In this document: positions 1 to 19,454 of the stretch, in pieces
How positions within the stretch are numbered: the first letter of the stretch is position 1
Layout of the letters: each line of letters begins with the position of its first letter
NCBI GenBank assembly: GCA_958295665.1
Contig: OY282560.1
Span: 186,977,561-187,041,560, forward strand
Reading direction: 5' to 3'
Length of the DNA: 64,000 bases
DNA from: Tipula vernalis
Lineage: Eukaryota; Arthropoda; Insecta; Diptera; Tipulidae
The notes under the pieces: generated by a model
The model's input: only the letters and a program-made list of their open reading frames with translations
Databases searched by the model: none
What the model was told of the DNA's origin: nothing
Translations under genes and position numbers: made by a program

Positions 1-839
1 GCTAAATTATAATACATGGTATTTCGTTAAGAGCGAACACATAGAGCGGCGTCAAACTAGCAGTTTGTATTTTTTGAGGTGATGAATGACATTTATATTT
101 ATTGTTGTTGTTTTTAAAGTAAATGCTTGGAAACCTCTAATTTTAGCTGAATATAACATCCAAATGGGGATATGAGAAAGACAATTGTAAAAAAAATCTC
201 GAAGATTAAAATCATGAAGGCGAAGAGAAGCAAAGACAAGCGTACAGCGCCGCTTATGTGTTTGGGGTATTAGTATAACAAAGTCTTCGTAAACTGTACG
301 TTTATGTTACGCCTGGTCAGGAGGGTACCCTCTACCCTCACATTTTTTCTTATTAATTTAAATTCTCAAACGGAAATCACTTTTGATACATAGTTGGGAC
401 ATATAAGCGAAATATAAAATTCTTTCTTTATAAAATAGTTTGAGTAGATTAATCTACCAGCACCGTAACCTTCCAGTAGGGTGCGCATCACGTGAGCTGT
501 TCTAGTTTTGTCATTAGGCAGCTGCGTGATGGGTACAATTGTGTAAGAGGTGACCTGTTCATAATTGGCAAGTGTACGTATTGCCTCCTCGTGGCAACCA
601 CTGGTAACTAAGGCCATTTGGCACAGGCTAAAGTATGGCGCTAAAGGAGAAAACCTCTAATCTAAGGTGGAACAGCATATGCCGATGGATGAATGGCTGA
701 TAGGTTAATCAGTCCAAAATATGCGGACTCTGGATACCAGGCACCCTCCAGTTTTATTTAGCCTTCCTGTAGTAAAGCTGGGTGACCTACATGCGATTTG
801 CAATTCCCAGCAACTTGTAAGAGTAAAATCAAACGGAAT

Positions 840-1128
840 ACGGGGCAGGAGTAGGAATATACGGGAGTGGGACAACCCTCTCGAAGTCCTTGGGCTCCAA
901 TGCTACCGTCTTTCTAGCGGAACTACATGCTGTAGTAAACATCTAAGAGGGAGAGCAATAAGCCCTGATAGTATGTATCACGTACCGGGAGGCAGTATTG
1001 TCAGGTTCATTAAGAACCTGAATATGGACTGGACGGATAATTAAGCAGGGTCCAGCACAATAGATCTTTTAGGTCGCAGTGCGAAGTGGCTGATCGCCCG
1101 CATGGCCCTCCAATAATAATAATAATAA
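840..1128 (+). mobile_element. 3' end of a non-LTR retrotransposon (RNase H piece plus TAA tail)
   Basis: One frame of 850-950 reads AGVGIYGSGTTLSKSLGSNA followed by TVFLAELHAVVNI, the signature of the RNase H domain that ends pol in I, R1 and Jockey-type LINEs. Downstream comes a spacer ending in CATGGCCCTCCAATAATAA, a (TAA)n tail as in I-clade elements. The stretch 876-1128 recurs almost base for base at 43939-44190. The copy is 5'-truncated and broken. The 220 bp upstream may belong to it but shows no motif I recognise. Confidence 0.7.
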
Positions 1129-2360
1129 CATCTTGCAACGCAAAACGATTCTTTTCACAAAATTTTAAAATAAATTTCAATTTTTACAAACAAGTTTTAA
1201 TCTATGACTTTCTTAAATTGTGAATATTCGAGCATGAAACTGCTCATATTCAGATTATTTCAAATTATTTTTAAAAATTGAAATTTATGAAAGAATCGCC
1301 AAAAATATTTTTATACTACATTACAGTTCTTTCAAAATCAGTTAATCACATAAAAACAGTTTCACCTTTTTGGTACAGAAATATTCTATGAACAACCCCA
1401 AGCCGTGTGAATCATAAAAGATTGTTAAAGCTGTTACTGTACCATCAATAAGAGATTGTTCAAGCTCTTGCTATACCATCAATTGAAGCATGTGCGATAA
1501 AACCATTTACATTTTACCAAAATTTCAATACGCGGAACGGGTTAGAAGCAATGCTGCAGCGGAAAATAACCCCACAACCACAAATTAAATGTGACCCTTT
1601 AGAATCTTCGTTTATTTCTGATTTCAGTCAGCCATTGCCGTCGGAAGAGAGGGATAAAATCGGTCGCCTAAAAGAGAAAAGCAATTGTTTTATATGCAGA
1701 AATAATTCGAAACGACAAGCGTAACCTTTAATTTTAACTTTTTAAATCGCATTTTATTGTTTTTATACTTATTTTTAGCGAATATTTTCTGTTAATTTTA
1801 CATATTAAATAAAAGGAAAAATAACCATATACCCGAATGTGCCTTTTAACTAGAAATGGTTACTCGCGTTGATACAAAAGATTAAACAAATATAATCAAC
1901 TTGTATTAAATTTGTAAAAGAAGATAGAGACGAAATATTATTTAACTGGAGATTGCCTATTTTTCGTAAAACCGGGCATTAGTTTTTTAGAACGTAAATC
2001 AAGCAGATTTTATTTAAATTTGTTTACCAAACACAAACAATCGAGGACACGTCACTAAAGAACTGGACTGGGTTTTAAGTGTCTATCTGCAAATATTTAT
2101 TAATTTAAAACAATAAAAATACGATTTATACTAATATTTATTTATAATCTTAATTTAAAATTAACATTTTACATTCACTTTTGAAATTAATTTTAGTAAA
2201 TTAAATGTTTTAATAGTAAAATATAGAAATGTACAATCTTAAATTCTAGTCAAATTACATAATTTAAAAACTTATTGTATAATTATGTTCTTTTTGTAAG
2301 GGCGCCCTTGCACGCTAACTTTTGTTCTCCAGTAATCATTAAATTCGTCAACATATTGCC
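1129..2360. other. AT-rich intergenic DNA, no gene seen
   Basis: No coding motif, RNA gene or clear repeat is visible. The stretch lies downstream of the last exon of the minus-strand CFIm25 gene and should contain that gene's 3' UTR and poly(A) site, which I could not place. Confidence 0.5.
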
Positions 2361-9918
<7,558 letters not shown>

Positions 9919-10369
9919 TCTCTATTATTTTTTACTTTTTGTTAACGAGATACTGATCAAAATATTTTATCACACTTGATTTGTACAATTTTAATATAAT
10001 AAATATTTAATAATGGTACTATAAAACACAATGAAAACTATTTTATTAATGAAATCACTAATTTGATGATTTTTTATGTAACAAATTAATTTTAGCGTCG
10101 AATACACCTCGTATATTTTTTACAACCAGACACTTTAACCAACTTACGAATGTAATTTTTTTCCCATGTGTGTGCGTATTAAAAACAAATGTTTTTATGT
10201 TGGTAGCAGTAAAATATATTTGGTGAGTAAAATTGTAAATAAAGGTGAATAGTGAATTACAAATGTACACTGTAAATTTTTATAAAATATAAAATTTGTA
10301 GAAAATTTGTAAATACATACATATAAATAAAAAATAAAATTCGATTTAAAATACACAATTATGAAAATG

Positions 10370-11250
10370 TTATTGCATCTGTTGTTGCGCTTGTTCTTCA
10401 TCATAAATATAAATGTTAGGATTGCTTTCTAGAAAAATTATATCTTTTTCTAAAGATTTTAAATTATTTTCCATGTTAGTTTTTCGAAACTTTTTGGGAA
10501 TAGTATCAGTAAGCATGGGTAAGGCTTGGTAGGCGCGCTGGAGTTGAGCCCAGTTTTCCTTGAGACCCTTCAATTATGATAACATTTAGTATTTATAAAT
10601 AGTTTAGAATTAAAGGTCTTACTTTTAGTAAATCCGCTCGCTCATCTTGGGTCACATACCGGCACAACGGCTTTTTCTGTTCCTCTGCGTCTTTTATAGC
10701 TTGTTTCTGCTCTTTCGCATCCTTAGTTCGTTGAACCAGATATTTAGGTAATTTACCAAAATTTGTAGATTTAACATAAGATGGTAGCATTCCAGCTTTT
10801 TTAACATCAAATGTATCTCCAGACCGTTTATCCACAGAACGAGGAACAACTTTTTTCGGAACTTCTTTGGCTTCACGCTTTGTAGGCGCACCTTGTGGAG
10901 CTTCAGTGGCTTCACCACGTCTTGGTACGGGAGGCTTTAATTTGACATGCACATGCTTCACTGGGGGCTTCGATACGTGAATGCCTTGATCCTTTTTTAA
11001 AAATTCATTTGGTGGTTTCAAAGGAACTTCGGCGTAACCCATCGTTCTGTGGCGATCCTTCACAGCTTTATACTCCAATTGTATTTGGTCTTGAAATTTG
11101 GATTTATATCTGCCAAAACATAAGCAGAAATAAAAGATAAGTTTAAATAGTAGAAAGTACATTATAATCTTACAATGATGGTTTCTCTTCTTCGACATTT
11201 ATCTTCTTCTCAACATGATAAATATTTTCGTTTTGGTCTTCCCCCAACAT
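10370..11250 (-). CDS. ENKUR: Enkurin (ciliary/flagellar adaptor), three exons
   Basis: Enkurin is a calmodulin-binding adaptor of sperm flagella and motile cilia (a microtubule inner protein). Exons on the minus strand: 11174-11250 (starts MLGEDQNENIYHVEKK), 10623-11109 and 10370-10567; GT/AG junctions and phases agree. The 253-residue product matches the usual length (human 256). A proline/lysine-rich middle (KPPVKHVHVKLKPPVPRR) is followed by GMLPSYVKSTNFGKLPKYL and the C-terminal enkurin domain with CRYVTQDERADLLKGLKENW, then LQRAYQALP and LEKDIIFLE, ending in glutamines. The alternative start MSKKRNHH seen in another frame arises by reading through the first intron and is not real. In an insect, expression would be expected in testis and chordotonal neurons; that is family knowledge, not visible here. 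Confidence 0.92.
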
Positions 11251-11756
11251 TACTGTCGTGTAATTGGTTTACAAAAATTTCACAAAACAGATTATAAAAA
11301 TATAAAAAATATATCTTTGTCTACAGATATAAAATAATGTTTTACGATTGACGTGCTTGGATTTGATTAGAAAAATTCAATAAAAAATTCGTTTGTTTGC
11401 ATGGATACCATTGCCATAGGGTTCCAGTACAGATTTCGTTTGGATAACAACAGAAAATGGATTGGCCCTTCCTTTTAAAAACGTACGCGGCTCGTTTAAC
11501 ACATTTTTAAATTTAAATGCGGTTCAAACTACAGTGGTAGTAGAATTTTGTACAAGCCCAATTTTAACCAAATTTGAAATTTTGTTACAACAGATTAGTC
11601 GTTTTGTCTGAAAAACTCAGCTATACTTTTTAGCATTCGAATACAAATTATTAATGTTAAACCAAGACTTAAATCAATGAGGCAATACAGCTAATAATAA
11701 ATTAAAATAATTAAAATTTAAACAACAAAATTTACAAAAAATTTAAATTATTGTTT

Positions 11757-12347
11757 CTAAAAATTATTATCAAAATTATATTGAAATTCATTTGAATATA
11801 ATAAATAATCAACAATATTATTATTACAAAATTCGTTGTAATTTACGCACTTTGGATTGCGCAAATAATTACTATTATTATTATTATTATTATCATTGCA
11901 TTCAATATCCAAATGATTATTATTATCACTATTACTACAATTTGTTATAATTAAATTATTTGCCAATTTAAAATCTAAATTCAGATGATTGCGTATTAAA
12001 TTATTTGTCGTTTGATTTAAACCATTTGTAAGTAAATTTTGAAATTCATTGCAAGTAAATTGTTTATTATCACTTAACGATATTTTTAAAAGCAAAATAT
12101 AATTTTGAGCCAACTTTAGAGTTTCAATTTTTGATAGTTTTTGTACTGAATCAATAATATTATCCGTATTATTAAAAGTATTTTTTTTAGTTTTATAAAT
12201 TTGAATTGTTTTTAGTGGAAAACAATTTCGTAGTTTATCAAATGCATCATTTAGTGCGTGCATCCGATTTCGTTCTCTGGCATTGGCCTTCTTCCGCCGA
12301 ACTATTAAACTTCGTTTAATAACTTTCGAAGATTTTAAATTTTCCAT
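11757..12347 (-). CDS. bHLH transcription factor, NeuroD/neurogenin-like
   Basis: A 196-residue single-exon protein. The basic region RRKKANARERNRMH (residues 17-30) has the E-box contacts Glu25 and Arg28 and is of the NeuroD/neurogenin type. Helix 1 is ALNDAFDKLRNCF; helix 2 is KLSKIETLKLAQNYILLL (residues 70-87). Such factors bind CANNTG sites as heterodimers with Daughterless/E proteins and drive neuronal fate. The loop is unusually long: about 20 extra residues rich in Lys, Asn and Thr lie between the helices, where relatives have roughly eight. The C-terminal half is very Asn-rich, including a run of Asn from AAT codons, and resembles nothing I know. An atonal-group member other than NeuroD is possible. 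The frame is intact and the HLH core conserved, so it is probably functional. Confidence 0.85.
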   Translation of the reverse strand: MENLKSSKVIKRSLIVRRKKANARERNRMHALNDAFDKLRNCFPLKTIQIYKTKKNTFNNTDNIIDSVQKLSKIETLKLAQNYILLLKISLSDNKQFTCNEFQNLLTNGLNQTTNNLIRNHLNLDFKLANNLIITNCSNSDNNNHLDIECNDNNNNNNSNYLRNPKCVNYNEFCNNNIVDYLLYSNEFQYNFDNNF

Positions 12348-14129
12348 TTTCAGTCGGCAAATCTCGCAAATAAATGATTAACAATGAGTAAAATGCAAAT
12401 TAATACTAAATTGAAATGAACAGTAAAGACAAAAATCCTTTTTATGATTTTAATTTTATACATTTGTGTGTTATCACTTTTATCATTCAATCAATTATAA
12501 TCAATTGTTATCTATAATAATTTTTTTTATTAGCATAACAATTATAGTTGATCCAAATGGTTTATTACTAAAAATTTTATGGTGGTAAACTAATAAGCAA
12601 AGTAAGATAATTCTAATTTGTCTATAAAAATTTTAGGAACATTTTTTGAAGAATTGTAAAGGGCCGTTAGTATTTTGCATATAGTAGATAAATGTAACAA
12701 TCGTTATCTCGGCACGTTTCTATGTTTCATGAATTTTATCAGCTTTCATGTAATACCTTTAATTCAATATTATGGGCGTCGTACACATAATTTAATTTAA
12801 TGCTCAAAAATTAGTACATAGGAAAATATTTGATAAAAATATTGATTTTTGATTATCAAATGTTTACTTTGAGTAAACTAATTAAAAAAAATCATTTGCA
12901 TGGGAAAATGATTTATGTATGTCGCGTAGGTGTTTGGTTTATAAAGATTTACTTACAATGGGATTTGCACAATACATTCTTGAACTTTTTCAGTACAAAG
13001 ATAATTTCTCCATTTAACTTATTCTAGAGAAGGCACGCGTGCAGAGCTTTTACTAGCTTAGTGTATTGGAGATAAAACCGCTGATTTCAGGAGTTAAAAT
13101 TCAACAATATCTTGATTTCGAAGAGGCTATTATAATAGCATTCCAAGAGTTTGAAAATGAAGCTGAACTTGTGCATAAAGTTAGAAAGTTTGGCGAAACA
13201 TTAAGCAGAGCATAGAATAACATTAAGCAGAGCTTAGACAAATTTGTACTTTAGATCGATTGGTGTATATTTGATTCCACATAATATTTAGGAATCTTGC
13301 GATTAAGAAATGAATAACCGATTAACGAATACAATTATTTTCTTAATTATCAGTACTATTCATACATAATATAAAATTTATTGAAATATTCAGTAAATTC
13401 AAAAAAAATTATTCTCTCTAGTCATGCCATTTATTAATTATAGGGGTTTGGTTAGGCTCTCATTACTTTTATCGAGAATTGGTTCGATTTTCAGCAGAAG
13501 GGCAACTGATTAGGTTGTTTATATGGACAGCCGTTTTACCGGTAGTAGAACTGATTAAAGTTAAGTTTAGAAGCGATTGCTCGTCAGTATCTTTGAAATT
13601 CCAAATAAGCCTAAGAAAGTTCTGGTGGAACTTCAGAAGAGAAAGTTCTATTAGGGCACCTAACACTCAAGGTGTACATTTTTTGTGTTACTGCCCTTAT
13701 TTTATAATAATCCATTTAGAAACAAGGATTCACCCATGGTAGACCTCCCGAAGCCAAATTGATCAAGTGTTAATTTCGAAAGGGCGTGCTCAAGTCGTTC
13801 AAGCGGCTACCAAATTCGTAGGCAATGATCATCTTTTGGTCACTGCACAATTGTGATAGCTGTTTGGGAACTGAAGATCTGAAAAAAGGAGACACTAAAC
13901 AACAATCCGATTACCGGTGTAACAAAGTGGGTTTAGTTTGGAAGGTTCGAGACACTTCGCTTATCTGCCAAGCGGAACTAAAGAACAAAGCAGTCTTTGC
14001 TAGCAAGGCTGGGCCCATACAGTAACAAATTACATGTACACATTTTATTTACGTAATGAAAATACAAATTATAATTTCCAACGTGTATTTTTGTACTCAT
14101 TTTCCAGTTCCAATAAGCTAAAGAGTGCA
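12348..14129. other. No identifiable gene; unrecognised fragments
   Basis: AT-rich sequence upstream of the bHLH gene, probably including its promoter. Between about 13450 and 14030 the base composition becomes more balanced and short frames appear on both strands, suggesting a decayed transposon, but I recognise no domain there. Confidence 0.4.
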
Positions 14130-14380
14130 GCACTGACGGACGCCCATGCGGGTCATATTTGGTTCTAGGCGCGAAGGTATCACATACCGAGTTCTGTATA
14201 ATCGCGAGATTAGGAATTTAATACGAATTCCTTGTCTTGTGCCTGAAATTAAAGCACAGCGAGTACGCTGGTCTAGAACAATACCTAGAAATATTTTGGG
14301 ATAGAAACCGACAAGGTCAAATTGTTAACACGGTACGGACCAGCAATGGCCTGTAAAACAGTTTGTTATTATTATTGCTT
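14130..14380 (+). pseudogene. LINE (RTE/BovB-like) C-terminal scrap
   Basis: One frame reads GVTYRVLYNREIRNLIRIP followed by EIKAQRVRWSRTIPRNI. This resembles the segment after the reverse transcriptase of RTE-type LINEs, usually of the form WRIRYN-EL, then IK-RLRWLGHV-RM. It is short, and a TTATTATTATTG stretch follows. The assignment rests on pattern memory only. Confidence 0.45.
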
Positions 14381-14711
14381 TATGAAATAAATAGGCGTAA
14401 AATAGTAAAAAATGAGTATTTAACGAAGCTTCGTTAAATTTCTAACTGACGTTAATTTTTCGCAGGGCAACAAGGTTACAGAAATTCCATCTATCGCATT
14501 TTTAAGATTTGTTATATCTTATGTTAAATTCTTTTCGCCAAAAAACATCAAAAAAAATTGATGTACATCGAAAACCATATTCGATTTGCCAAAAAACATC
14601 AATGTTTTTTCGATGTACATCAATTTTACGAAATGTATATTTTTTCATAAATCAACTACAACAACAAATTAGAAACGTCAATTTTTAGTTGTCAAAGTTG
14701 TCAATTATGTC

Positions 14712-15142
14712 GTTTTCCTGTTGCAACAAAAAACAGATTCGGAGCGAAACTCGAGTGACAGCAGCTGTCATTCGTCGCTCGGTAAAATTTTTCGGAGCGA
14801 TTACTAACACGATTACATTTAAATGTCATCGAAATGTCATTTAAACATCAAAATAAATATGCGGAAAAATATATTTAAAAAACAGTAAAATAATTAACAA
14901 ATAATACAACAAATAACATGATTACAATAAATTATTTATTAATTTACGGAAAATTTCATCAATATTATCAATCTAATTATAAAAATAAAATTTGACAATC
15001 AATACGTATATTCACACAACCATATAAAAAACAAAAAATCGCAGAATCCGGATTTTTGGCTGTTCCAGTTAAAACGTCAAAAAACTGTCATTTTTCAACT
15101 CGGATTCGACTCCGAATCTGATTTTTGTTGCAACAGGAAAAC
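14712..15142. repeat. MITE-like element with termini of about 38 bp
   Basis: The left end GTTTTCCTGTTGCAACAAAA, continuing CAGATTCGGAG, is mirrored at the right end by CTCCGAATCTG, then TTTTTGTTGCAACAGGAAAAC, with only a few mismatches. The element is 431 bp with no ORF. Near the left arm is a further near-palindrome, TGACAGCAGCTGTCA. I found no convincing target-site duplication. Confidence 0.65.
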
Positions 15143-15169
15143 CACATTAGAGTTTTTGTGCCTTGATTT

Positions 15170-15405
15170 TATTTAATTCGATTAAAATAATTAAGTACAA
15201 CAATTAAAAGGATAAGAGACGGAAAAGAACTGTTTATATTGAAAACATTTCATACGATTAAAATAATTAAACACAACAAACAAACAAAAGGATAATAAAA
15301 ATCGAGACGGAGAAAACTGTTTATATTGAAAATTTTATTTAAACGATTAAAATAATTAAACAACAATTAAAATGATTTAAAATCAAGACACAAAAAACTC
15401 GTATA
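15170..15405. repeat. Three diverged tandem copies of about 80-90 bp
   Basis: Each copy has CGATTAAAATAATTAA, then an ACAACAA-rich part, then AAACTGTTTATATTGAAAA or its remnant. It is non-coding and sits in the right arm of the foldback region. Confidence 0.5.
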
Positions 15406-16014
15406 TTCACAACTTTGACAGATACAAAATGAAGTTTCTATTTTTGTTGTTGTAAGTAACGTCAAAAAAAACATCAATTTGGTTCCGTGTACTTTTCGCA
15501 CCACAAAATTTACATTGATTTGAAAAAACGAAAAGAATTCGACATTAATTTTATAATTTTTCGCTGGTCGGCACTTAAGTATTTAAAAACAACAGTCGCG
15601 GCTAAGTCCACTTTTATCGTAGTAATTGATTTACCTGAGAATTTTCCACAGCCAAAATATTGAAATTCAAATAATAAATTAAATTCACTTATAAATAATA
15701 ATTAAAATAAAAAAGAACTGTACACATACATACATACGTGTGTAAAATCGACAGTTTAAATTTAAATTAATTTAATTTAATCTGTGGGTAACAAGGTCAA
15801 TATGCCTTCCAACATACCCGGTTTCATTACTATGAAGGTGACAAAAATACCTTGCATATAAAAAAATAAATTTCATTTCATTTAATAGTTCATTATTTAA
15901 TTACCTAAATATTTTTTAAACGACACAAATTAGCATCAACATTTATAAAAAAAACACCTAAAAATGACTATGAGTGGTTATTTCCCAGAGTATTATAAAT
16001 TAAAAACCAAAACA

Positions 16015-16838
16015 TTATCTATTTTTAATTACTGAATAATCAGGTTTTTTCAATGGATACCCAACGTATTTTGTGTGACTTCCTTTTGCAATAATTGAAC
16101 CATCAACATGCTTTAGGATGCATTCCAAATAAGCTAAAGTTTTGCCAGTTTTTATAGTATTCGCCTCAATTAACACAAGATCACCTTCTTTTGCCGCTTT
16201 CAAATAACTAAAATTACAAAAATTTGGTATAATTATGCATACTTCTATTCAAAAATAATGAGGTTTACTACACGAACCTCACATGCAAATCAACACTAAC
16301 GCCGGGTGGCACTGTTTCTAACGACATTAAACCGTAAGTAGTTACAACATCCACTATAGTTGCAGTAAAAGCTCCATGCAAACCTCCACCTTGATTAAGA
16401 TGCTCTGGTGATACTGTAAATTGAGCCCGACATATCCCTTCACCTCCAGCGGTTATTTGCAGCTTTGTACATAGAAAATAACAAATAACAATTTTACTTC
16501 AAACGTATTCCGATTTTTTTTCGGAGATGATATACGGAACGGACTGTGACTGTGACAGAGTAGGTTGTAAAACCGGCGCAAATATAATCATATTTTTTAA
16601 AGTACTAAACCGGAGTTTAATGATTTATTATTAAATAAACAAACCAATTGATAAAGTTTAATAAAAAAAATAATCTAAGCGATTTTAATAATAATAGCGT
16701 GACAATATTAGATTGAGTATATTCAAAAAAATAAATAAATGAGATTTGTACCTGTTTTAAGCATTTATCAAATCCCGTTCCTTGCACCATATAATTTGAT
16801 ATTGCTTTAACAAATTGTAATCCCTTTTGAGTACCCAT
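16015..16838 (-). CDS. ACOT13: Acyl-CoA thioesterase 13-like (hotdog fold, THEM2/PaaI type), three exons
   Basis: Hydrolyses medium- and long-chain acyl-CoA to fatty acid and CoA; family members act as homotetramers in mitochondria and cytosol. Exons on the minus strand are 16752-16838, 16278-16462 and 16015-16207, in agreeing phases, giving 154 residues (human 140). The hotdog signature is in exon 2: HLNQGGGLHGAFTATIVD, where Asn52 and Asp67 match the catalytic Asn and Asp of human THEM2, and GVSVDLHVSYL follows. Exon 3 has KTGKTLAYLECILKH and IAKGSHTKYVG, the usual last strands. The second intron uses donor GTTCGT, weaker than the others. It is divergently paired with GTF3C4. I see no obvious mitochondrial presequence. 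Confidence 0.92.
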
Positions 16839-17048
16839 TGTAATATAAATAAAGTAACTAAAACTAATGTAACTATTAACAATCTATTTGTTTTTCAGTA
16901 TCTAATAATCTAATATTACGTGAGCTCTGCTAATTATGTTGAGACGTTATTATTTTGACATAAAGTAAATAATGAAAAATATATAAAACTCGTGAGCAAA
17001 AATATTGGAACGGCTAACTGGTGGAGGATAATAGAAACTATAAAAATC
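16839..17048. promoter_or_regulatory. Likely bidirectional promoter of ACOT13 and GTF3C4
   Basis: Only 210 bp separate the two start codons on opposite strands, so both 5' UTRs and core promoters must lie here unless unseen 5' exons exist. The sequence is AT-rich and shows no TATA box that I would assign to either gene. This is inference from layout alone. Confidence 0.5.
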
Positions 17049-19191
17049 ATGGAGTTGATTGAAATAAATTCAACGTCATTTCCAATCAAATTATATTCAA
17101 CATATACGTTAAATTCATCAAAATCCGGCTATTTTTCATTGATTTCAAAGTCTGTAGTAGAGATTATTCTTTTTAAGCCCACATTAATATACGACTTAAA
17201 TGCTATAAATGTGGAGGTATTGCAGGCAAATTGTGATACAAGTAAACCAGTAGAGAGTATTAAACCGCTTATAAGCCGATTGATGAATAATTCCAAATAT
17301 GAGGATCGGTTGCAGATATTACTAGACAATACATTGATGCCCGGCTTATCGACCAATTCAAATGCTCGGTTAGTGGACCATGCATGGGCGCCGATTACAT
17401 TTATCCCAAGCGAAAGTCTCCTCTTAACGTTAACGAATAATGGCGTATTAATTTTAAATTGTCGTGAGACAAATACAACAAATTCATTGGAACTGAGTGA
17501 ACGGAAATTTTTGCCGATAAAAAATTTAACAGATTTGCGCATGGAACAATTAGCGAAACTTAACTCGCTTAATGCTAAACCATGTTCCAATATTACTGAT
17601 TTACAGAATAGAGTGAATCACGTTTTGGTTCAATCCGTATGTTGGCTGAATGAATTGTACAACAGTGAAGCATTTATTGTATGCTCTTATAGAAATCGTG
17701 AAATGTTATTTTACTATGTTGCAGGATCAGAGCTTACAAATTTGAACGTAAAATTGCATGATGAACCATTTGTGTCAGGGATCAATGTTAACATAATGGA
17801 TTGGTTTTTAATGGCAAATACAAATCAGACATTTTTAATATGTGGTTGTGAAACAGGAGAAGTAAAATTATTTCGAATCACAATTAGCGAGCAACCCAAA
17901 TTTTTAGTAGAAAAGATGGATGATATTTGGGAGGAATGTGATGGTATATCGATCAGATATATCAATGTAAAGCGATGCAATAATAATCTATTAATCGTGC
18001 TGGCAAAAGAGCAGCACATTCTAATGAATCTAGTCGATACAGATGGAAAGTGCTTGATGAGTGAAATTTATCATTTTGATCGCTTGAGTATTGGCGGTAT
18101 TACAGATATCTCAGACTATAGTTATATTATAGCTTCACATTCCGGCTACATTGAATTGTTGAAAATAAACATTTATGATGACAATATTGGGTTTACAGTA
18201 GAAGAAGTAAAATGCGGTGTAGATTGCAGCAAGTGGAAGATATGTGGTGTTTCATCAAGCGAAAATAAATGCCTTGTAATATTTGCAGTAAATCCTGTAA
18301 TTGATTTTGATCATTTGCAACTTCGATGTCCTACCAGTCTGATTATTTGCCATTTTAGTTCGTACGATCCCTACACAATATTAAAATGCAATAAATCCTA
18401 TAATCTCTCAAAATGTTACGACGCAATCGAAACAATTCGTCAATTTTTCTGGCGCAATAAGGAAATCAACGAAGATTTTATGGGATCTATTTCCGATAAT
18501 ATCAATCTAACCGATGAATATATTTATCGTTTGCGACTCAAATTGATCGTATTCGGCACAAAAGCCGGTTATTTCCGTTTTCGAAGTGAAAAACGACAAT
18601 TGGCCAACTTAAAATACTTTGAAATTTGTACCACAATTATCGAGACAATACTGGCGCTAAATAATTTATCGTATTTAAATAATTTTTACAAAAAACACAG
18701 TTTCATATCGAAATTGCAAATGCAGGCGGCCAAAAGTATTCGAATATTTCTACTGAAATTTTCTGCCGAAACATTTGAAGTGGAACCATTCGATAAAATT
18801 CAACAGAATTTACAACTGAAAATAAAAAAACTTTTGGATATAACGATATATCTTGATGCTTGTGAATCAGAGCTATGCAATTACTGTTTAATTCCATTGC
18901 CAAATGATCAACTGATTTGTGAGGATGGTCATCAGAATGACAGATGTTTCATAACCCAAATGCAGGTTAGCTTGAAAGTTGGTAAAGGGAGTTTCTAAAT
19001 TTAAGTATTTTAATATTTTTTTATTGCAGATACCTAATTTCGAATCTCGCTGGTGCCGTGAATGCAAAAAGCAATGCTTAGTCGAAGAGAGTATAAATGA
19101 AATTTTTTCAGAGAAAAAGATTCCAAATACATGTTTTATCTGTGGATTAATTTTAGTTTCTTATCCTTACCTGTTGAAATCAGTCAAATAA
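17049..19191 (+). CDS. GTF3C4: General transcription factor 3C subunit 4 (TFIIIC90), two exons
   Basis: TFIIIC90 belongs to the complex that recognises A/B boxes of tRNA genes and recruits TFIIIB and RNA polymerase III. Exon 1 is 17049-18965 and exon 2 is 19030-19191, joined in phase at ATGCAG/GTTAGC...TTGCAG, giving 692 residues. The start chosen is the first ATG (MELIEINSTSFPIKLYSTYT); the frame stays open a little upstream without a Met. The N-terminal part has the family's propeller motif WAPITFIPSESLLLTLTNNG. The C-terminus is the TFIIIC-type zinc finger: CNYCLIPLPNDQLICEDGH, WCRECKKQC and CFICGLIL, with the intron splitting it. Overall similarity is low, as expected for this fast-evolving subunit, so the call rests mainly on the zinc module and architecture. 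Confidence 0.82.
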
Positions 19192-19454
19192 ATTGTTAGC
19201 AATTCAGAACAAAACATATAAAAAAAAAAATATTCGTTTGATCTTTTATTTGTATATATAAAAATGGTTTTCTTTTTATTATAAAATTAAAAATATTTAT
19301 ATAAATTATTAAAATATACAACCATTCACCATCTTATAAATTAAATTTCTACAATTTTCTAAATTACTATACCACAGTTTAAGTACTTAAATCAAATGTA
19401 TCTTGAAACAACAAATAGGTATATCTGGAGTGCTTCAAGCCAATAAAATATTTT

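Larger units (their letters stand above)
14530..15550. repeat. Nested foldback region
   Basis: Inverted repeats lie inside inverted repeats. An outer pair joins ACAACAACAAATTAGAAAC (about 14655) to TAGTTTC-like sequence followed by TTTGTTGTTGTAAG (about 15435-15460). Still further out, segments with CATCAA and TTTTTTCGATGTACATC are loosely mirrored near 15470-15540. Inside lies a cleaner MITE-like element (14712-15142) and, right of it, three diverged tandem copies. No protein is coded. This may be a MITE inserted into an older foldback element. Confidence 0.5.

Noticed and set aside
366..617. 83-codon minus-strand frame left of the LINE fragment
   Set aside because: No family resemblance and no start or splice context; it may be part of a decayed transposon.
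11100..11198. Alternative enkurin N-terminus MSKKRNHHCKIIMYFLL
   Set aside because: It is intron read-through in the wrong frame; the exon 11174-11250 joins in phase and gives the family length.
16992..17048. Extended GTF3C4 start at GTG
   Set aside because: Nuclear genes rarely start at GTG; the ATG at 17049 begins a plausible N-terminus and leaves the divergent promoter intact.
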